A stretch of 25,916 nt of DNA from DASPOF01 sp035626155 (GTDB lineage: Bacteria; Desulfobacterota; Binatia; Binatales; Binataceae). A program made the position numbers and the translations under genes. The stretch is from contig DASPOF010000030.1 in assembly GCA_035626155.1 (NCBI GenBank), positions 1 to 25,916 of the forward strand, read 5' to 3'. Each line of letters begins with the position of its first letter. Position 1 is the stretch's first letter. This document shows positions 11,523 through 19,095 of this stretch, one piece after another. The notes under the pieces are model-generated. The model searched no databases and had not been told where the DNA came from. It saw only the letters and a program-made list of their open reading frames with translations.

Positions 11523-12262
11523 TGGCCGATAAAACCGAAAAGCCCCCGAAGGGCAAGCGGCCCGACAAGGCGCCGGGCAAGGGGCAGCCCAGGGGCGCGC
11601 AGGCGAAACCTGCCGCGCCGCCCGCCCCGCGCGAGCCCGAGCCCAAAATTCCGGCCCGCCTGCGCCTGCGGTTCGAAAGCGAGATCGCGCCCGCGCTGAT
11701 GCGCGAACTCAAGATCGAAAACCGCATGCGCGTGCCGCGCCCGCTGAAGGTTACGATCAACATGTCGCTGAGCGAGGCGCGCGACAACGTCAAGGTGCTC
11801 GACGGCGCGGTCGAGGAGCTGGCGCAGATTTCCGGCCAGAAGCCGGTGCTCACCCGGGCGCGCAAGGCGATCTCCAATTTCAAGCTGCGCCAGGGGATGC
11901 CGATAGGCGTGATGGTCACGCTCAGGCGCGAGCGGATGTGGGAGTTCCTCGATCGGCTCATCAACGTCGCGCTGCCGCGCGTGCGCGACTTCCGCGGGCT
12001 GAGCGACAAGGCGTTCGACGGGCGCGGCAATTACTCGCTCGGGATCCGCGAACATACGATTTTCCCCGAGTTGAACCTCGACAAGATCGAAAAAGTGAAA
12101 GGACTCACCATTACGATTTCCACCACTGCGCGGAGCGACTTCGAGGGTCTCATGCTGTTGCGGGCGCTCGGCATGCCGCTGCGCGGACAGCCGGAACGCG
12201 GGGCGCAGCAGCAGCCGGCGGGCGCGGCTGAGGCCGCAGGCGCCCCGGCGGTGCAGGGTTAA
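11522..12262 (+). CDS. rplE: 50S ribosomal protein L5 with extended N- and C-termini
   Basis: L5 binds 5S rRNA in the central protuberance and forms bridge B1b with S13. The core is unmistakable: ISGQKPVLTRARKAISNFKL, ERMWEFLDRLINVALPRVRD, RGLSDKAFDGRGNYSLGI. The protein is 246 aa against 179-187 normally. About 42 Lys/Pro/Ala-rich residues precede the core and about 24 Gln/Ala/Gly-rich residues follow it. The long start at ATG 11522 is supported by its TGATG overlap with rplX; the next in-frame Met (residue 60) would cut into the core. Confidence 0.95.
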   Translation: MADKTEKPPKGKRPDKAPGKGQPRGAQAKPAAPPAPREPEPKIPARLRLRFESEIAPALMRELKIENRMRVPRPLKVTINMSLSEARDNVKVLDGAVEELAQISGQKPVLTRARKAISNFKLRQGMPIGVMVTLRRERMWEFLDRLINVALPRVRDFRGLSDKAFDGRGNYSLGIREHTIFPELNLDKIEKVKGLTITISTTARSDFEGLMLLRALGMPLRGQPERGAQQQPAGAAEAAGAPAVQG

Positions 12263-12267
12263 CGGCG

Positions 12268-12453
12268 ATGGCGAAGAAGTGTCTCAGGGTGAAAGCGACG
12301 CGCAAACCCAAGTTTGCGGTCCGCAAGCATAACCGCTGCCCGCTGTGCGGGCGCTCGCGCGCGTATTACCGCCGCCTCAGGATGTGCAGGCTGTGCCTGC
12401 GCAAGCTCGCGCTGCGCGGGCAGCTCCCGGGCGTGGTCAAGGCGAGCTGGTAG
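12268..12453 (+). CDS. rpsN: 30S ribosomal protein S14, type Z (zinc-binding)
   Basis: S14 is a late assembly protein of the 30S head, next to S19 and S3. This is the short 61-aa zinc form (often named rpsZ), with C24, C27, C40 and C43 in RCPLCGRSRAYYRRLRMCRLC and the ending LRGQLPGVVKASW. An extra cysteine, C5, is not part of the zinc site. It starts 5 bp after rplE. No zinc-free long paralogue is present in the window. Confidence 0.98.
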   Translation: MAKKCLRVKATRKPKFAVRKHNRCPLCGRSRAYYRRLRMCRLCLRKLALRGQLPGVVKASW

Positions 12454-12464
12454 AGAGAATCGAG

Positions 12465-12863
12465 ATGTCGCAAACCGATCCGATTGCAGATCTGCTGACG
12501 CGAATCAGAAACGCGATGCACGCGCGATTTGCCGAGGTCGTGGTCGCTCACTCGCGCATCCGCGAGGCGATCTGCCGCGTGCTCGTCAACGAGGGATTCC
12601 TCGACGGGTTGGAAGTCGGCGGCGAGCCGCCCAGGCGCCGCCTCCTGCTCAAGCTGCGCTACGGTCCCAAGCGCGAGCCCGTCATCCGCGGCATCCAGCG
12701 CGTCAGCAAGCCGAGCATCCGCAGATACGCCGGCGCCGCAGAACTGGGGCGCGCACGCGGCGCGATGGGAATCCAGATCGTCTCGACGCCGCTCGGCGTG
12801 ATGAGCGGCCGCGAGGCGCGGCGCAACCGGGTCGGCGGCGAAATTCTCTGCAGGGTCTGGTAA
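12465..12863 (+). CDS. rpsH: 30S ribosomal protein S8
   Basis: S8 is a primary binder of 16S rRNA helix 21 and, in E. coli, represses the spc operon through a mimic of that site. From ATG 12465 it is 132 aa, standard; the frame continues upstream into rpsN but those residues are unrelated. Signatures: DPIADLLTRIRNAM at the start, and VSTPLGVMSGREARRNRVGG then EILCRVW at the end. AGAGAGAA lies upstream as a purine-rich ribosome-binding site. I did not identify an S8 operator. Confidence 0.97.
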   Translation: MSQTDPIADLLTRIRNAMHARFAEVVVAHSRIREAICRVLVNEGFLDGLEVGGEPPRRRLLLKLRYGPKREPVIRGIQRVSKPSIRRYAGAAELGRARGAMGIQIVSTPLGVMSGREARRNRVGGEILCRVW

Positions 12864-12875
12864 ACGGAGCGGCAG

Positions 12876-13427
12876 ATGTCGCGGATAGGAAGACTCCCGG
12901 TGAAGCTCGACAAGGGCGTCAAGGCGGCGCTCGCCGGCGATACGGTCAAGGTCGAGGGTCCAAAGGGCAAGCTCGAGATGAAGCTTACCGATGGATTCAC
13001 CGTCGAGATTAAGGATTCGGAACTGGTGGTCAAACGGCCAGGCGACTCGCAGGAAGAGCGCGCGTTGCACGGCCTGACCCGCAAGCTCATCGCCAACATG
13101 GCCGAGGGCGTGAGCCGCGGATTTACCAAGGTGCTCGAGATCAACGGCGTCGGCTACCGCGCCGAGGCCAAGGGCAATCAAATCAACCTGACGCTGGGCT
13201 TCTCGCATCCGATAGTTTATCAACTGCCGCCGGGTGTGACGGCGAAGGTCGAGCGCCAGGTGCTGATCACGCTGGAGAGCGCGGACCGCCAACTGCTCGG
13301 CGCGGTTGCGGCGGAGATCCGCGAACTCAGGCCTCCCGAGCCGTACAAGGGCAAGGGCATCAAGTACGCGACCGAAGTTATCCGCCGCAAAGCCGGCAAA
13401 GCGGCCGCCGGCGCGACGACGGCATAG
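12876..13427 (+). CDS. rplF: 50S ribosomal protein L6
   Basis: L6 lies near the GTPase-associated region and sarcin-ricin loop. It is 183 aa, typical, with two related domains: MSRIGRLPVKL at the N-terminus, VSRGFTKVLEINGVGYRAEA in the middle, and PPEPYKGKGIKYATEVIRRK in the second domain. The C-terminus is Ala-rich. CGGAG precedes ATG 12876. Confidence 0.97.
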   Translation: MSRIGRLPVKLDKGVKAALAGDTVKVEGPKGKLEMKLTDGFTVEIKDSELVVKRPGDSQEERALHGLTRKLIANMAEGVSRGFTKVLEINGVGYRAEAKGNQINLTLGFSHPIVYQLPPGVTAKVERQVLITLESADRQLLGAVAAEIRELRPPEPYKGKGIKYATEVIRRKAGKAAAGATTA

Positions 13428-13439
13428 GCAGGCGCATCG

Positions 13440-13802
13440 ATGGCGCGGCAAAGGGCAGAAAACCGAAAAATCAGGCAGCGGCGCGTGCGCGCCAGCGTGA
13501 CCGGAAGCGACGCGCGTCCGCGGCTGTCCGTGTACCGATCGCTGCATCACATTTATGCGCAGGTGGTCTCGGATGCGACCGGCCGCACGATTGTCGCCGC
13601 ATCGACGCTGAGCCCCGACCTGCGCGAGGCGCTTTCGAGCAAGCGCAATCTGAACGCGGCGAAGGCCGTCGGCAAGGCGATCGCGGAGCGATGCCGCGCC
13701 AGGGGAATCGAATCGGTCATCTTCGACCGAAACGGCTTCCTCTACCATGGACGGGTAAAAGCATTGGCCGATGCGGCGCGAGAGGCGGGACTTAAATTCT
13801 GA
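13440..13802 (+). CDS. rplR: 50S ribosomal protein L18
   Basis: L18 carries 5S rRNA into the central protuberance together with L5. It is 120 aa, standard. The basic N-terminus RAENRKIRQRRVRA precedes the conserved RPRLSVYRSLHHIYAQVV, and the C-terminal FDRNGFLYHGRVKALADAAR matches the family. The ribosome-binding site is weak (AGGCAGGCG region) and the gene lies 12 bp after rplF. Confidence 0.97.
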   Translation: MARQRAENRKIRQRRVRASVTGSDARPRLSVYRSLHHIYAQVVSDATGRTIVAASTLSPDLREALSSKRNLNAAKAVGKAIAERCRARGIESVIFDRNGFLYHGRVKALADAAREAGLKF

Positions 13803-13830
13803 TCGAGAATCGGCAGGGGAATAGACCGAA

Positions 13831-14340
13831 GTGGCTCAACGCATAGATCCGCAGGGCCTCGAGATCAAAGAAAAGGTCGTCTACATCAACCGCGTGGCGA
13901 AAGTCGTCAAGGGCGGACGCCGCTTCAGCTTCAGCGCGCTGGTGGTGGCAGGCGACCAGAACGGTCTCGTCGGCTACGGGCTGGGCAAGGCAAACGAGGT
14001 GCCCGAGGCCATCCGCAAGGGCGTCGAGCGCGCGAAGAAGAGCCTCATCCGCGTGCCGCTGCGCGAGGGTACGATCCCGCACGAGGTCACAGGGCACTTC
14101 GGCGCCGGGCGTGTGGTACTGAAGCCCGCCTCCGAGGGCACCGGCGTGATCGCGGCAGGCGGCGTGCGCGCGGTGGTCGAACTGGCCGGGATTCGCAACG
14201 TGCTCACCAAGCGGCTGGGTTCGTCGAATCCGCAGAACCTGGTGAAGGCGGCGATGGACGGGCTCGAACAGCTTCGCAGCCCCGACGAAATCATGGGGCT
14301 TCGCGCGCGTCCCGCCGAACGGCCCGAGACGGCCGCCTGA
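13831..14340 (+). CDS. rpsE: 30S ribosomal protein S5
   Basis: S5 acts with S4 and S12 in decoding accuracy and lies at the mRNA entry site. The start is GTG 13831, with AGGGGA at 13815-13820. The product is 169 aa. Signatures: VVYINRVAKVVKGGRRFSFS, GYGLGKANEVPEAIRKGVE, GTIPHEVTGHFGAGRVVL and GTGVIAAGGVRAVVELAG. The N-terminal loop near VKGGRRFSF, where spectinomycin-resistance changes occur in E. coli, looks canonical. Confidence 0.97.
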   Translation: MAQRIDPQGLEIKEKVVYINRVAKVVKGGRRFSFSALVVAGDQNGLVGYGLGKANEVPEAIRKGVERAKKSLIRVPLREGTIPHEVTGHFGAGRVVLKPASEGTGVIAAGGVRAVVELAGIRNVLTKRLGSSNPQNLVKAAMDGLEQLRSPDEIMGLRARPAERPETAA

Positions 14341-14360
14341 GCGCCGCCGGTGATGGTAGA

Positions 14361-14543
14361 ATGAGCGACACGATTCGCGTAAGGCTCGTACGAAGCCCGG
14401 TCGGCACCAACGAGCGGGTTCGCCAGACCGTCAAGGGGCTGGGGCTCAGCCGGATCGGCAAGGAGCGCGTGCTGAAACGCACCGCGGCGGTCGAAGGAAT
14501 GGTCCGCCGCCTCAAGCATCTTGTGATCGAGGTAAAGGATTAG
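14361..14543 (+). CDS. rpmD: 50S ribosomal protein L30
   Basis: L30 is a small 50S protein. This 60-aa product matches the family in length and in the sequences VRLVRSPVGTNERVRQTVKG and LGLSRIGKERVLKR. It starts at ATG 14361 after a 20-bp gap with only a weak purine-rich region upstream. L30 is missing from several phyla, so its presence is a mild taxonomic constraint. Confidence 0.96.
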   Translation: MSDTIRVRLVRSPVGTNERVRQTVKGLGLSRIGKERVLKRTAAVEGMVRRLKHLVIEVKD

Positions 14544-14550
14544 CCGGGCC

Positions 14551-15009
14551 ATGAGACTGGGAGAATTGAAACCCGCGGCGGGTTCGACCACGCCCGAAAG
14601 GCGCATCGGACGCGGGATTGGTTCGGGCATGGGCAAGACCTCGGGGCGCGGCCACAAGGGACGCGGCTCGCGCTCGGGCGGCAATACGCCGCCCGGTTAC
14701 GAGGGCGGCCAGATGCCGCTTCGGCGGCGCGTGCCGAAGCGGGGATTCCGCCGACTCCAGAAGAATGCGGCGCGGCGCGAGGAATTTGCGCTGGTGAACT
14801 TGAGGCAGCTCGCCGAGTTCCCGGAGGGAGCGACCGTCGATGCGGCCGCGCTTGCCGAACGCGGCTTTATCCCGGCCGGCCGCAAGCTCAAAATACTCGG
14901 TGACGGGGAAATTAAGACAAAACTCACCGTGCGCGCCGACGCGTTTTCGGCCGCCGCACGCGAAAAAATCGGCGCCGCTGGAGGCGCCGCAGAGATCGTG
15001 ACCGCCTAA
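14551..15009 (+). CDS. rplO: 50S ribosomal protein L15
   Basis: L15 is an assembly protein with a long Gly/Arg-rich N-terminal extension that penetrates the rRNA. It is 152 aa. The N-terminus MRLGELKPAAGSTTPERRIG leads into GRGIGSGMGKTSGRGHKGRG, then the conserved GYEGGQMPLRRRVPKRGF. The C-terminal domain ends Ala-rich (AAGGAAEIVTA). It starts 7 bp after rpmD and is followed by secY after 8 bp. Confidence 0.97.
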   Translation: MRLGELKPAAGSTTPERRIGRGIGSGMGKTSGRGHKGRGSRSGGNTPPGYEGGQMPLRRRVPKRGFRRLQKNAARREEFALVNLRQLAEFPEGATVDAAALAERGFIPAGRKLKILGDGEIKTKLTVRADAFSAAAREKIGAAGGAAEIVTA

Positions 15010-15017
15010 AAGGCTCA

Positions 15018-16325
15018 ATGCTGGAGGGGTTCTCAAACGCCTCGCGCATCCCCGAACTGCGCCGCCGGCTGATGTTCACGGCCGCGATGCTGGCGGTGTA
15101 CCGGATCGGCGTCGCGGTCCCGACCCCGGGAATCGACGGACAGGCGCTGGCGGCGTTCTTCGATGCCGCATCCGGCACGATGTTCGGCTGGGTCAACCTC
15201 TTTTCCGGCGGCGCGCTGGAACGCTTCTCGGTCTTCGCGCTCGGGATCATGCCGTACATCTCGGTCGCGATCATCCTCGACGTCCTCAAGATCGCATCGC
15301 CTTACCTCGACGAACTGTACAAGGAGGGCGAGGCGGGCCGGCGCAAGATCACCCAGATGACGCGCTATTTCACCGTCGCGCTCTCGATTGTCCAGGGCTT
15401 CATGATCGCGGTGGGACTGGAAAAAATTCAGGCGCCCGGCGGCGGCTCGGTCGTCTATGCGCCGGGATGGGGCTTCCGCATCATGACGGTGCTTACCGTC
15501 ACCGCGGGCACGATGTTCGTCATGTGGATCGGCGAGCAGATAACCGAGCGGGGAATCGGCAACGGCATCTCGCTGATCATCATGGCGGGCATCATCGCGC
15601 GGCTGCCCGGCGCTCTCAGCACCACCGCGCAGTTCGTGCGCGAGGGCGAGATGAGCATCTTTGTGCTGCTCATTATCATCCTGCTCGCCGCGGGCGTGAC
15701 GGGAGGAATCGTCTATATCGAGACGGCGCAGCGCCGCATTCCGGTGCAGTACGCGCGGCGCGTGGTCGGGCGGCGCGTCTATGGCGGGCAATCGTCGCAC
15801 CTGCCGCTTAAGATCAACACCTCGGGCGTCATCCCGCCGATTTTCGCATCATCGATCCTGGTCTTCCCGGCGACCATCGCGACCTTCGTCCCCGCGCTCA
15901 AAGACTACGCGACTTACCTTACGCCGGGCGGGCTTACCTACGACGTGATCTACGTCGGGCTGATCGTCTTTTTCTGCTACTTCTACACCGCGGTCACATT
16001 CAACCCGGTGGACGTAGCCGACAACCTGAAAAAATACGGCGGCTTCATTCCGGGCATCCGTCCGGGCCGCTTCACCGCCGAGTACATCGACCGGGTGCTT
16101 TCGCGGATCACGCTCGGCGGCGCGATTTACGTGAGCTGCGTTTGCATCCTGCCCACGCTGCTCATCGCGCGGTTCAACGTCCCGTTCTACTTCGGAGGGA
16201 CGGCGCTCCTGATCGTGGTCGGCGTCGCGCTCGACACCGTGGCCCAGATTGAGACTCACCTGCTCACGCGCAACTACGAGGGCTTCATGCGGCGCGGACG
16301 AATCAAATCGCGACGAGGCGCCTAG
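15018..16325 (+). CDS. secY: Protein translocase channel subunit SecY
   Basis: SecY is the ten-helix channel of the Sec translocon, working with SecE, SecG, SecA or the ribosome. The product is 435 aa. Signatures: RIGVAVPTPGIDG after helix 1, the plug-helix region NLFSGGALERFSVFALGIMP, EQITERGIGNGISLIIMAGI, RRIPVQYARRVVGRR in the cytosolic loop, LPLKINTSGVIPPIFASSIL, and the C-terminal FMRRGRIKSRRGA. Hydrophobic segments alternate with short polar loops over the whole length. It lies at the standard place after rplO. Confidence 0.98.
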   Translation: MLEGFSNASRIPELRRRLMFTAAMLAVYRIGVAVPTPGIDGQALAAFFDAASGTMFGWVNLFSGGALERFSVFALGIMPYISVAIILDVLKIASPYLDELYKEGEAGRRKITQMTRYFTVALSIVQGFMIAVGLEKIQAPGGGSVVYAPGWGFRIMTVLTVTAGTMFVMWIGEQITERGIGNGISLIIMAGIIARLPGALSTTAQFVREGEMSIFVLLIIILLAAGVTGGIVYIETAQRRIPVQYARRVVGRRVYGGQSSHLPLKINTSGVIPPIFASSILVFPATIATFVPALKDYATYLTPGGLTYDVIYVGLIVFFCYFYTAVTFNPVDVADNLKKYGGFIPGIRPGRFTAEYIDRVLSRITLGGAIYVSCVCILPTLLIARFNVPFYFGGTALLIVVGVALDTVAQIETHLLTRNYEGFMRRGRIKSRRGA

Positions 16326-16329
16326 GCCG

Positions 16330-17007
16330 GTGCGGCTGGTTTTGCTGGGACCGCCCGGAGCGGGCAAGGGTACGCAGGCGCGGATGCTCGCCGAGCTGGC
16401 GGGCGTGCCGCAGATCGCAAGCGGCGATCTCCTGCGGGAGGCAGTCCGCGACGGCACGGCGCTGGGCCGGCAGGCGCGCAGTTACATGGACCGCGGCGAG
16501 CTGGTGCCCGACGAACTCGTGGTTAAATTGATCAGCGAGCGGCTGGCCCGTCCCGATGCGCGCCCGGGGTTCATCCTGGACGGTTTCCCGCGCAATGCCG
16601 CCCAGGCCGAAATTCTGGCCACGATGCTTCGTCAGAACGGAATCGCGATCGACAAGACGGTCGCGATAATGGTCCCCGATGAGGAGATCGTCGGCCGCAT
16701 CTCGGGCCGGCGCACCTGCAGGGGCTGCGGCGCGCTGTATCACGTCGTCTTCGATCCGCCCGCCAAAGCCGGTGTCTGCAACAAGTGCGGCGGCGAACTG
16801 TACCAGCGCGATGACGATCACGAGGAGACGGTGCGCAGCCGCCTCGAGGTGTACCACGCCAATACGCTTCCGCTGCTAAAATATTACGAGCGGCTCGGAC
16901 TGCTCGCCAAAATCGATGGCGTCGGAAGCCCGCAACAGGTTGAAAAACGGATTACCGCAGCGCTCCACTCGCTCCTGCCGCAAAGCGCCAGGGGCGCATC
17001 CCGCTGA
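16330..17007 (+). CDS. adk: Adenylate kinase, zinc-LID form
   Basis: Adk interconverts ATP plus AMP and two ADP. I place the start at GTG 16330, 4 bp after the secY stop, with GAGGCG about 9 bases upstream; this gives MRLVLLGPPGAGKGTQ. The frame extends upstream through secY, but those residues are a shadow. The product is 225 aa. Motifs: P-loop GPPGAGKGT (7-15), ASGDLLR in the AMP-binding region, and FILDGFPRNAAQAE. The LID contains C130, C133, C150 and C153, a four-cysteine zinc site found in many bacterial long-form Adks. The stop overlaps the map start (TGATG). Confidence 0.97.
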   Translation: MRLVLLGPPGAGKGTQARMLAELAGVPQIASGDLLREAVRDGTALGRQARSYMDRGELVPDELVVKLISERLARPDARPGFILDGFPRNAAQAEILATMLRQNGIAIDKTVAIMVPDEEIVGRISGRRTCRGCGALYHVVFDPPAKAGVCNKCGGELYQRDDDHEETVRSRLEVYHANTLPLLKYYERLGLLAKIDGVGSPQQVEKRITAALHSLLPQSARGASR

Positions 17008-17777
17008 TGATTACGATTAAGACCCCAGCCGAGATCGAGGTGATGCACCGGGCGAACCAAATCGTCGCCGAGGTGCTCGAGGAGTGCGCCGCCGCGGTCC
17101 GGCCCGGCATCGCGACCGACGACCTCGATCGGCTGGCCGAAGAGCTGACCTGCAAGAAGGGCGCGAAGCCCGCATTCAAGGGCTACAAGCCGGGCGATGT
17201 CGTGTATCCCAAGTCGCTGTGCGTCTCGGTGAACAACGAGATCGTCCACGGCATCCCCTCCAGCCGCAGGCTCAAGCCCGGCGATATCGTGGGACTCGAC
17301 TACGGCGTCCTGTACAAGGGCTTCTACGGGGACCACGCGCGGACCGTGCCGGTGGGGGACATTCCCGAAAGCACCCGCCGCCTGCTGCGCGTCACGCGCG
17401 ATGCGCTCTATGCGGGAATCGCGCGGGCCCGCGTCGGCAACCGCGTCGCGGACATCTCGCGCGCCGTCCAGGAGGTGGTCGAAGCCGCGGGCTACTCGGT
17501 CGTGACCGAGTTTGCCGGCCACGGCATCGGGCGCAACCTCCATGAAGACCCGCAGGTGCCCAACTACTTCCGGTCCGGGATGCCCAATCCGCGGCTGCGC
17601 GAGGGTATGGCGCTCGCGATCGAGCCGATGGTCAATGAAGGCGCGTCGGAGTTGGAGATTCTTTCGGACGGATGGACTGCGGTGACCGCGGACGGTAAAC
17701 TATCTGCCCACTTCGAGCACTCCATCGCGATCACATCCGACGGACCGATTATCCTAAGCGAGCTCGCAAATGTCTAA
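17007..17777 (+). CDS. map: Methionine aminopeptidase, type I
   Basis: Map removes the initiator methionine from nascent proteins after deformylation. It is 256 aa, typical of the short type Ia enzyme without an N-terminal zinc finger. The five metal ligands are visible: D98 (GLDYG), D109 (GDHART), H172 (AGHGIG), E206 (AIEPM) and E237 (HFEHS); H81 in HGIP is the substrate-contacting histidine. It is coupled to adk by TGATG and overlaps infA by 8 bp. Confidence 0.98.
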   Translation: MITIKTPAEIEVMHRANQIVAEVLEECAAAVRPGIATDDLDRLAEELTCKKGAKPAFKGYKPGDVVYPKSLCVSVNNEIVHGIPSSRRLKPGDIVGLDYGVLYKGFYGDHARTVPVGDIPESTRRLLRVTRDALYAGIARARVGNRVADISRAVQEVVEAAGYSVVTEFAGHGIGRNLHEDPQVPNYFRSGMPNPRLREGMALAIEPMVNEGASELEILSDGWTAVTADGKLSAHFEHSIAITSDGPIILSELANV

Positions 17778-17988
17778 GGGCGACTCTATCGAAGTCAGCG
17801 GTACGGTGAACGAGGCGCTGCCGAACGCAGTGTTTCGCGTGACGCTCGATAACGGGCACAAGGTGCTCGCGCATATCTCGGGCAAGATGCGCATGCATTA
17901 CATCAAGATCCTCCCCGGCGATAAGGTCACCGTCGAGCTGTCGCCCTACGACTTAAGCCGCGGCCGGATCACGTACCGGATGCGCTGA
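17770..17988 (+). CDS. infA: Translation initiation factor IF-1
   Basis: IF-1 binds the 30S A site during initiation. The 72-aa product is the standard length and a single S1-type OB fold, with VNEALPNAVFRVTLDNGHKV, AHISGKMRMHYIKILPGDKV and the C-terminal SPYDLSRGRITYRMR. ATG 17770 overlaps the end of map by 8 bp, so translation is probably coupled. The place between map and rpmJ is common outside Gammaproteobacteria. Confidence 0.98.
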   Translation: MSKGDSIEVSGTVNEALPNAVFRVTLDNGHKVLAHISGKMRMHYIKILPGDKVTVELSPYDLSRGRITYRMR

Positions 17989-18019
17989 ACGGCGCGGCAA
18001 GGAAGAAAGCTCAAGCGCG

Positions 18020-18133
18020 ATGAAAGTACGGGCGTCAGTCAAAAGAATTTGCAAGAGCTGCAAGGTGGTGCGCCGGCGCGGCGTCGTCCGCATCCTTTGC
18101 TCCAACCCTCGCCACAAGCAACGCCAGGGTTAG
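18020..18133 (+). CDS. rpmJ: 50S ribosomal protein L36, zinc-binding form
   Basis: This 37-codon gene runs from ATG 18020 to TAG 18131-18133. It encodes MKVRASVKRICKSC followed by KVVRRRGVVRILCSNPRHKQ and RQG, an ordinary L36. The zinc ligands of the C+ form are C11, C14, C27 and H32. AAGGAAG lies about 14 bases upstream, farther than usual. Its stop codon overlaps the left arm of a hairpin at 18133-18158 that precedes rpsM. Confidence 0.96.
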   Translation: MKVRASVKRICKSCKVVRRRGVVRILCSNPRHKQRQG

Positions 18134-18158
18134 CAGGCTGTGATTTATCCCAGCCTGC
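18133..18158 (+). promoter_or_regulatory. Hairpin between rpmJ and rpsM
   Basis: GCAGGCTG (18133-18140) pairs perfectly with CAGCCTGC (18151-18158) around a 10-nt loop. The rpsM Shine-Dalgarno GGAAGG begins 3 bp later at 18161. There is no T-run, so it is not an intrinsic terminator. In E. coli, S4 represses the alpha operon by binding structured RNA in the rpsM leader, so this is a candidate translational control element. I have not shown a pseudoknot. Confidence 0.4.
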
Positions 18159-18173
18159 CAGGAAGGTCTTAAG

Positions 18174-18557
18174 ATGGCACGTGTAGCCGGGGTCGAATTG
18201 CCCAAGAACAAGCGGATGGAAATCGCGCTGACCTATATCTACGGGATCGGCGCCGCCTCCGCGAACAAAATCCTCGACAAGGCGGGCGTCGATCCGGCGC
18301 GCAAGACCGATGACCTCTCCGCCGAGGAGCAGGCGCGCATCCGCCAGGTCATCGACTCGGATTACGAAGTCGAGGGTGACCTGCGCCGCGAAGTGCAGCA
18401 GAACATCAAGCGGTTGATGGACCTCGGATGCTACCGCGGCATCCGCCATCGCAAGGGACTCCCGGTGCGCGGGCAGCGCACCCACACCAACGCACGCACC
18501 CGCAAGGGACCGCGCAAGGTTGTCGCCGGCAAGAAGGCGGCGCCGCCCAAGGGCTAG
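18174..18557 (+). CDS. rpsM: 30S ribosomal protein S13
   Basis: S13 is a head protein forming bridges B1a and B1b with 23S rRNA and L5. The product is 127 aa. Signatures: MARVAGVELPKNKRMEIALT, YIYGIGAASANKIL, and the C-terminal RHRKGLPVRGQRTHTNARTR then KGPRK. The tail continues VVAGKKAAPPKG, slightly longer than average. GGAAGG at 18161-18166 is 7 bp from ATG 18174. It opens the alpha cluster. Confidence 0.98.
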   Translation: MARVAGVELPKNKRMEIALTYIYGIGAASANKILDKAGVDPARKTDDLSAEEQARIRQVIDSDYEVEGDLRREVQQNIKRLMDLGCYRGIRHRKGLPVRGQRTHTNARTRKGPRKVVAGKKAAPPKG

Positions 18558-18602
18558 TTCTCGCGCACTCGCAAGACAGGAGTTTGAACGGCAGGAAATC
18601 TG

Positions 18603-19073
18603 ATGGCTGACGAAACCAAAGAAACCAAACCCGCTCCGCAGGGCAAGGCGCCAGAAGGCGCGGGCGCGCAGGGCGCGCCGGCCGCAGGAGCGGCTCCGGC
18701 CCCGCGCCGGCGCAGAGCCCGGCGATCGGTGCCCGAGGGCGTCGCACACATCCATGCGACCTTCAACAACACTATCGTGACGATTACCGACTCGCAGGGC
18801 CTGGTGATCGCGTGGTCGAGCGCCGGGTCGGTGGGCTTCAAGGGATCGCGCAAGGGCACCCCGTTCGCGGCGCAGATGGCCGCGGAGGCGTGCGCGCGCA
18901 AGGCGGCGGAAGTCGGGATGCGCACCGTGGTGGTGCACGTCAAGGGTCCGGGCGGCGGCCGCGAATCGGCGGTCCGCGCGCTTCAAGCCGCGGGCCTGGG
19001 CGTGCTCTCGATCAAGGACGTCACTCCGATTCCGCATAACGGATGCCGCCCGCCGAAGCGGCGCAGAGTCTGA
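18603..19073 (+). CDS. rpsK: 30S ribosomal protein S11 with long Ala/Pro N-terminal extension
   Basis: S11 lies on the 30S platform near the mRNA exit and the E site. It is 156 aa against about 125-130 normally. The core begins near residue 42 (SVPEGVAHIHATFNNTIVTI) and contains GFKGSRKGTPFAAQMAAEAC, VKGPGGGRESAVRAL and the invariant TPIPHNGCRPPKRRRV. The first 40 residues are Lys/Glu then Ala/Pro/Gly-rich and end in an Arg cluster (PRRRRARR), about 26 residues longer than in E. coli. AGGA at 18593-18596 supports ATG 18603; I saw no later ATG before the core. Confidence 0.96.
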   Translation: MADETKETKPAPQGKAPEGAGAQGAPAAGAAPAPRRRRARRSVPEGVAHIHATFNNTIVTITDSQGLVIAWSSAGSVGFKGSRKGTPFAAQMAAEACARKAAEVGMRTVVVHVKGPGGGRESAVRALQAAGLGVLSIKDVTPIPHNGCRPPKRRRV

Positions 19074-19095
19074 GCCGGGACGAGGATAAATCAAG

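Noticed and set aside
16249..16329. Longer N-terminus for adenylate kinase extending into secY
   Set aside because: The upstream residues are a shadow of secY; Adk proteins start directly before the GPPGAGKGT loop, matched by GTG 16330.
18133..18158. Intrinsic terminator between rpmJ and rpsM
   Set aside because: The stem is followed by AGGAAGG, the rpsM ribosome-binding site, and not by a T-run.
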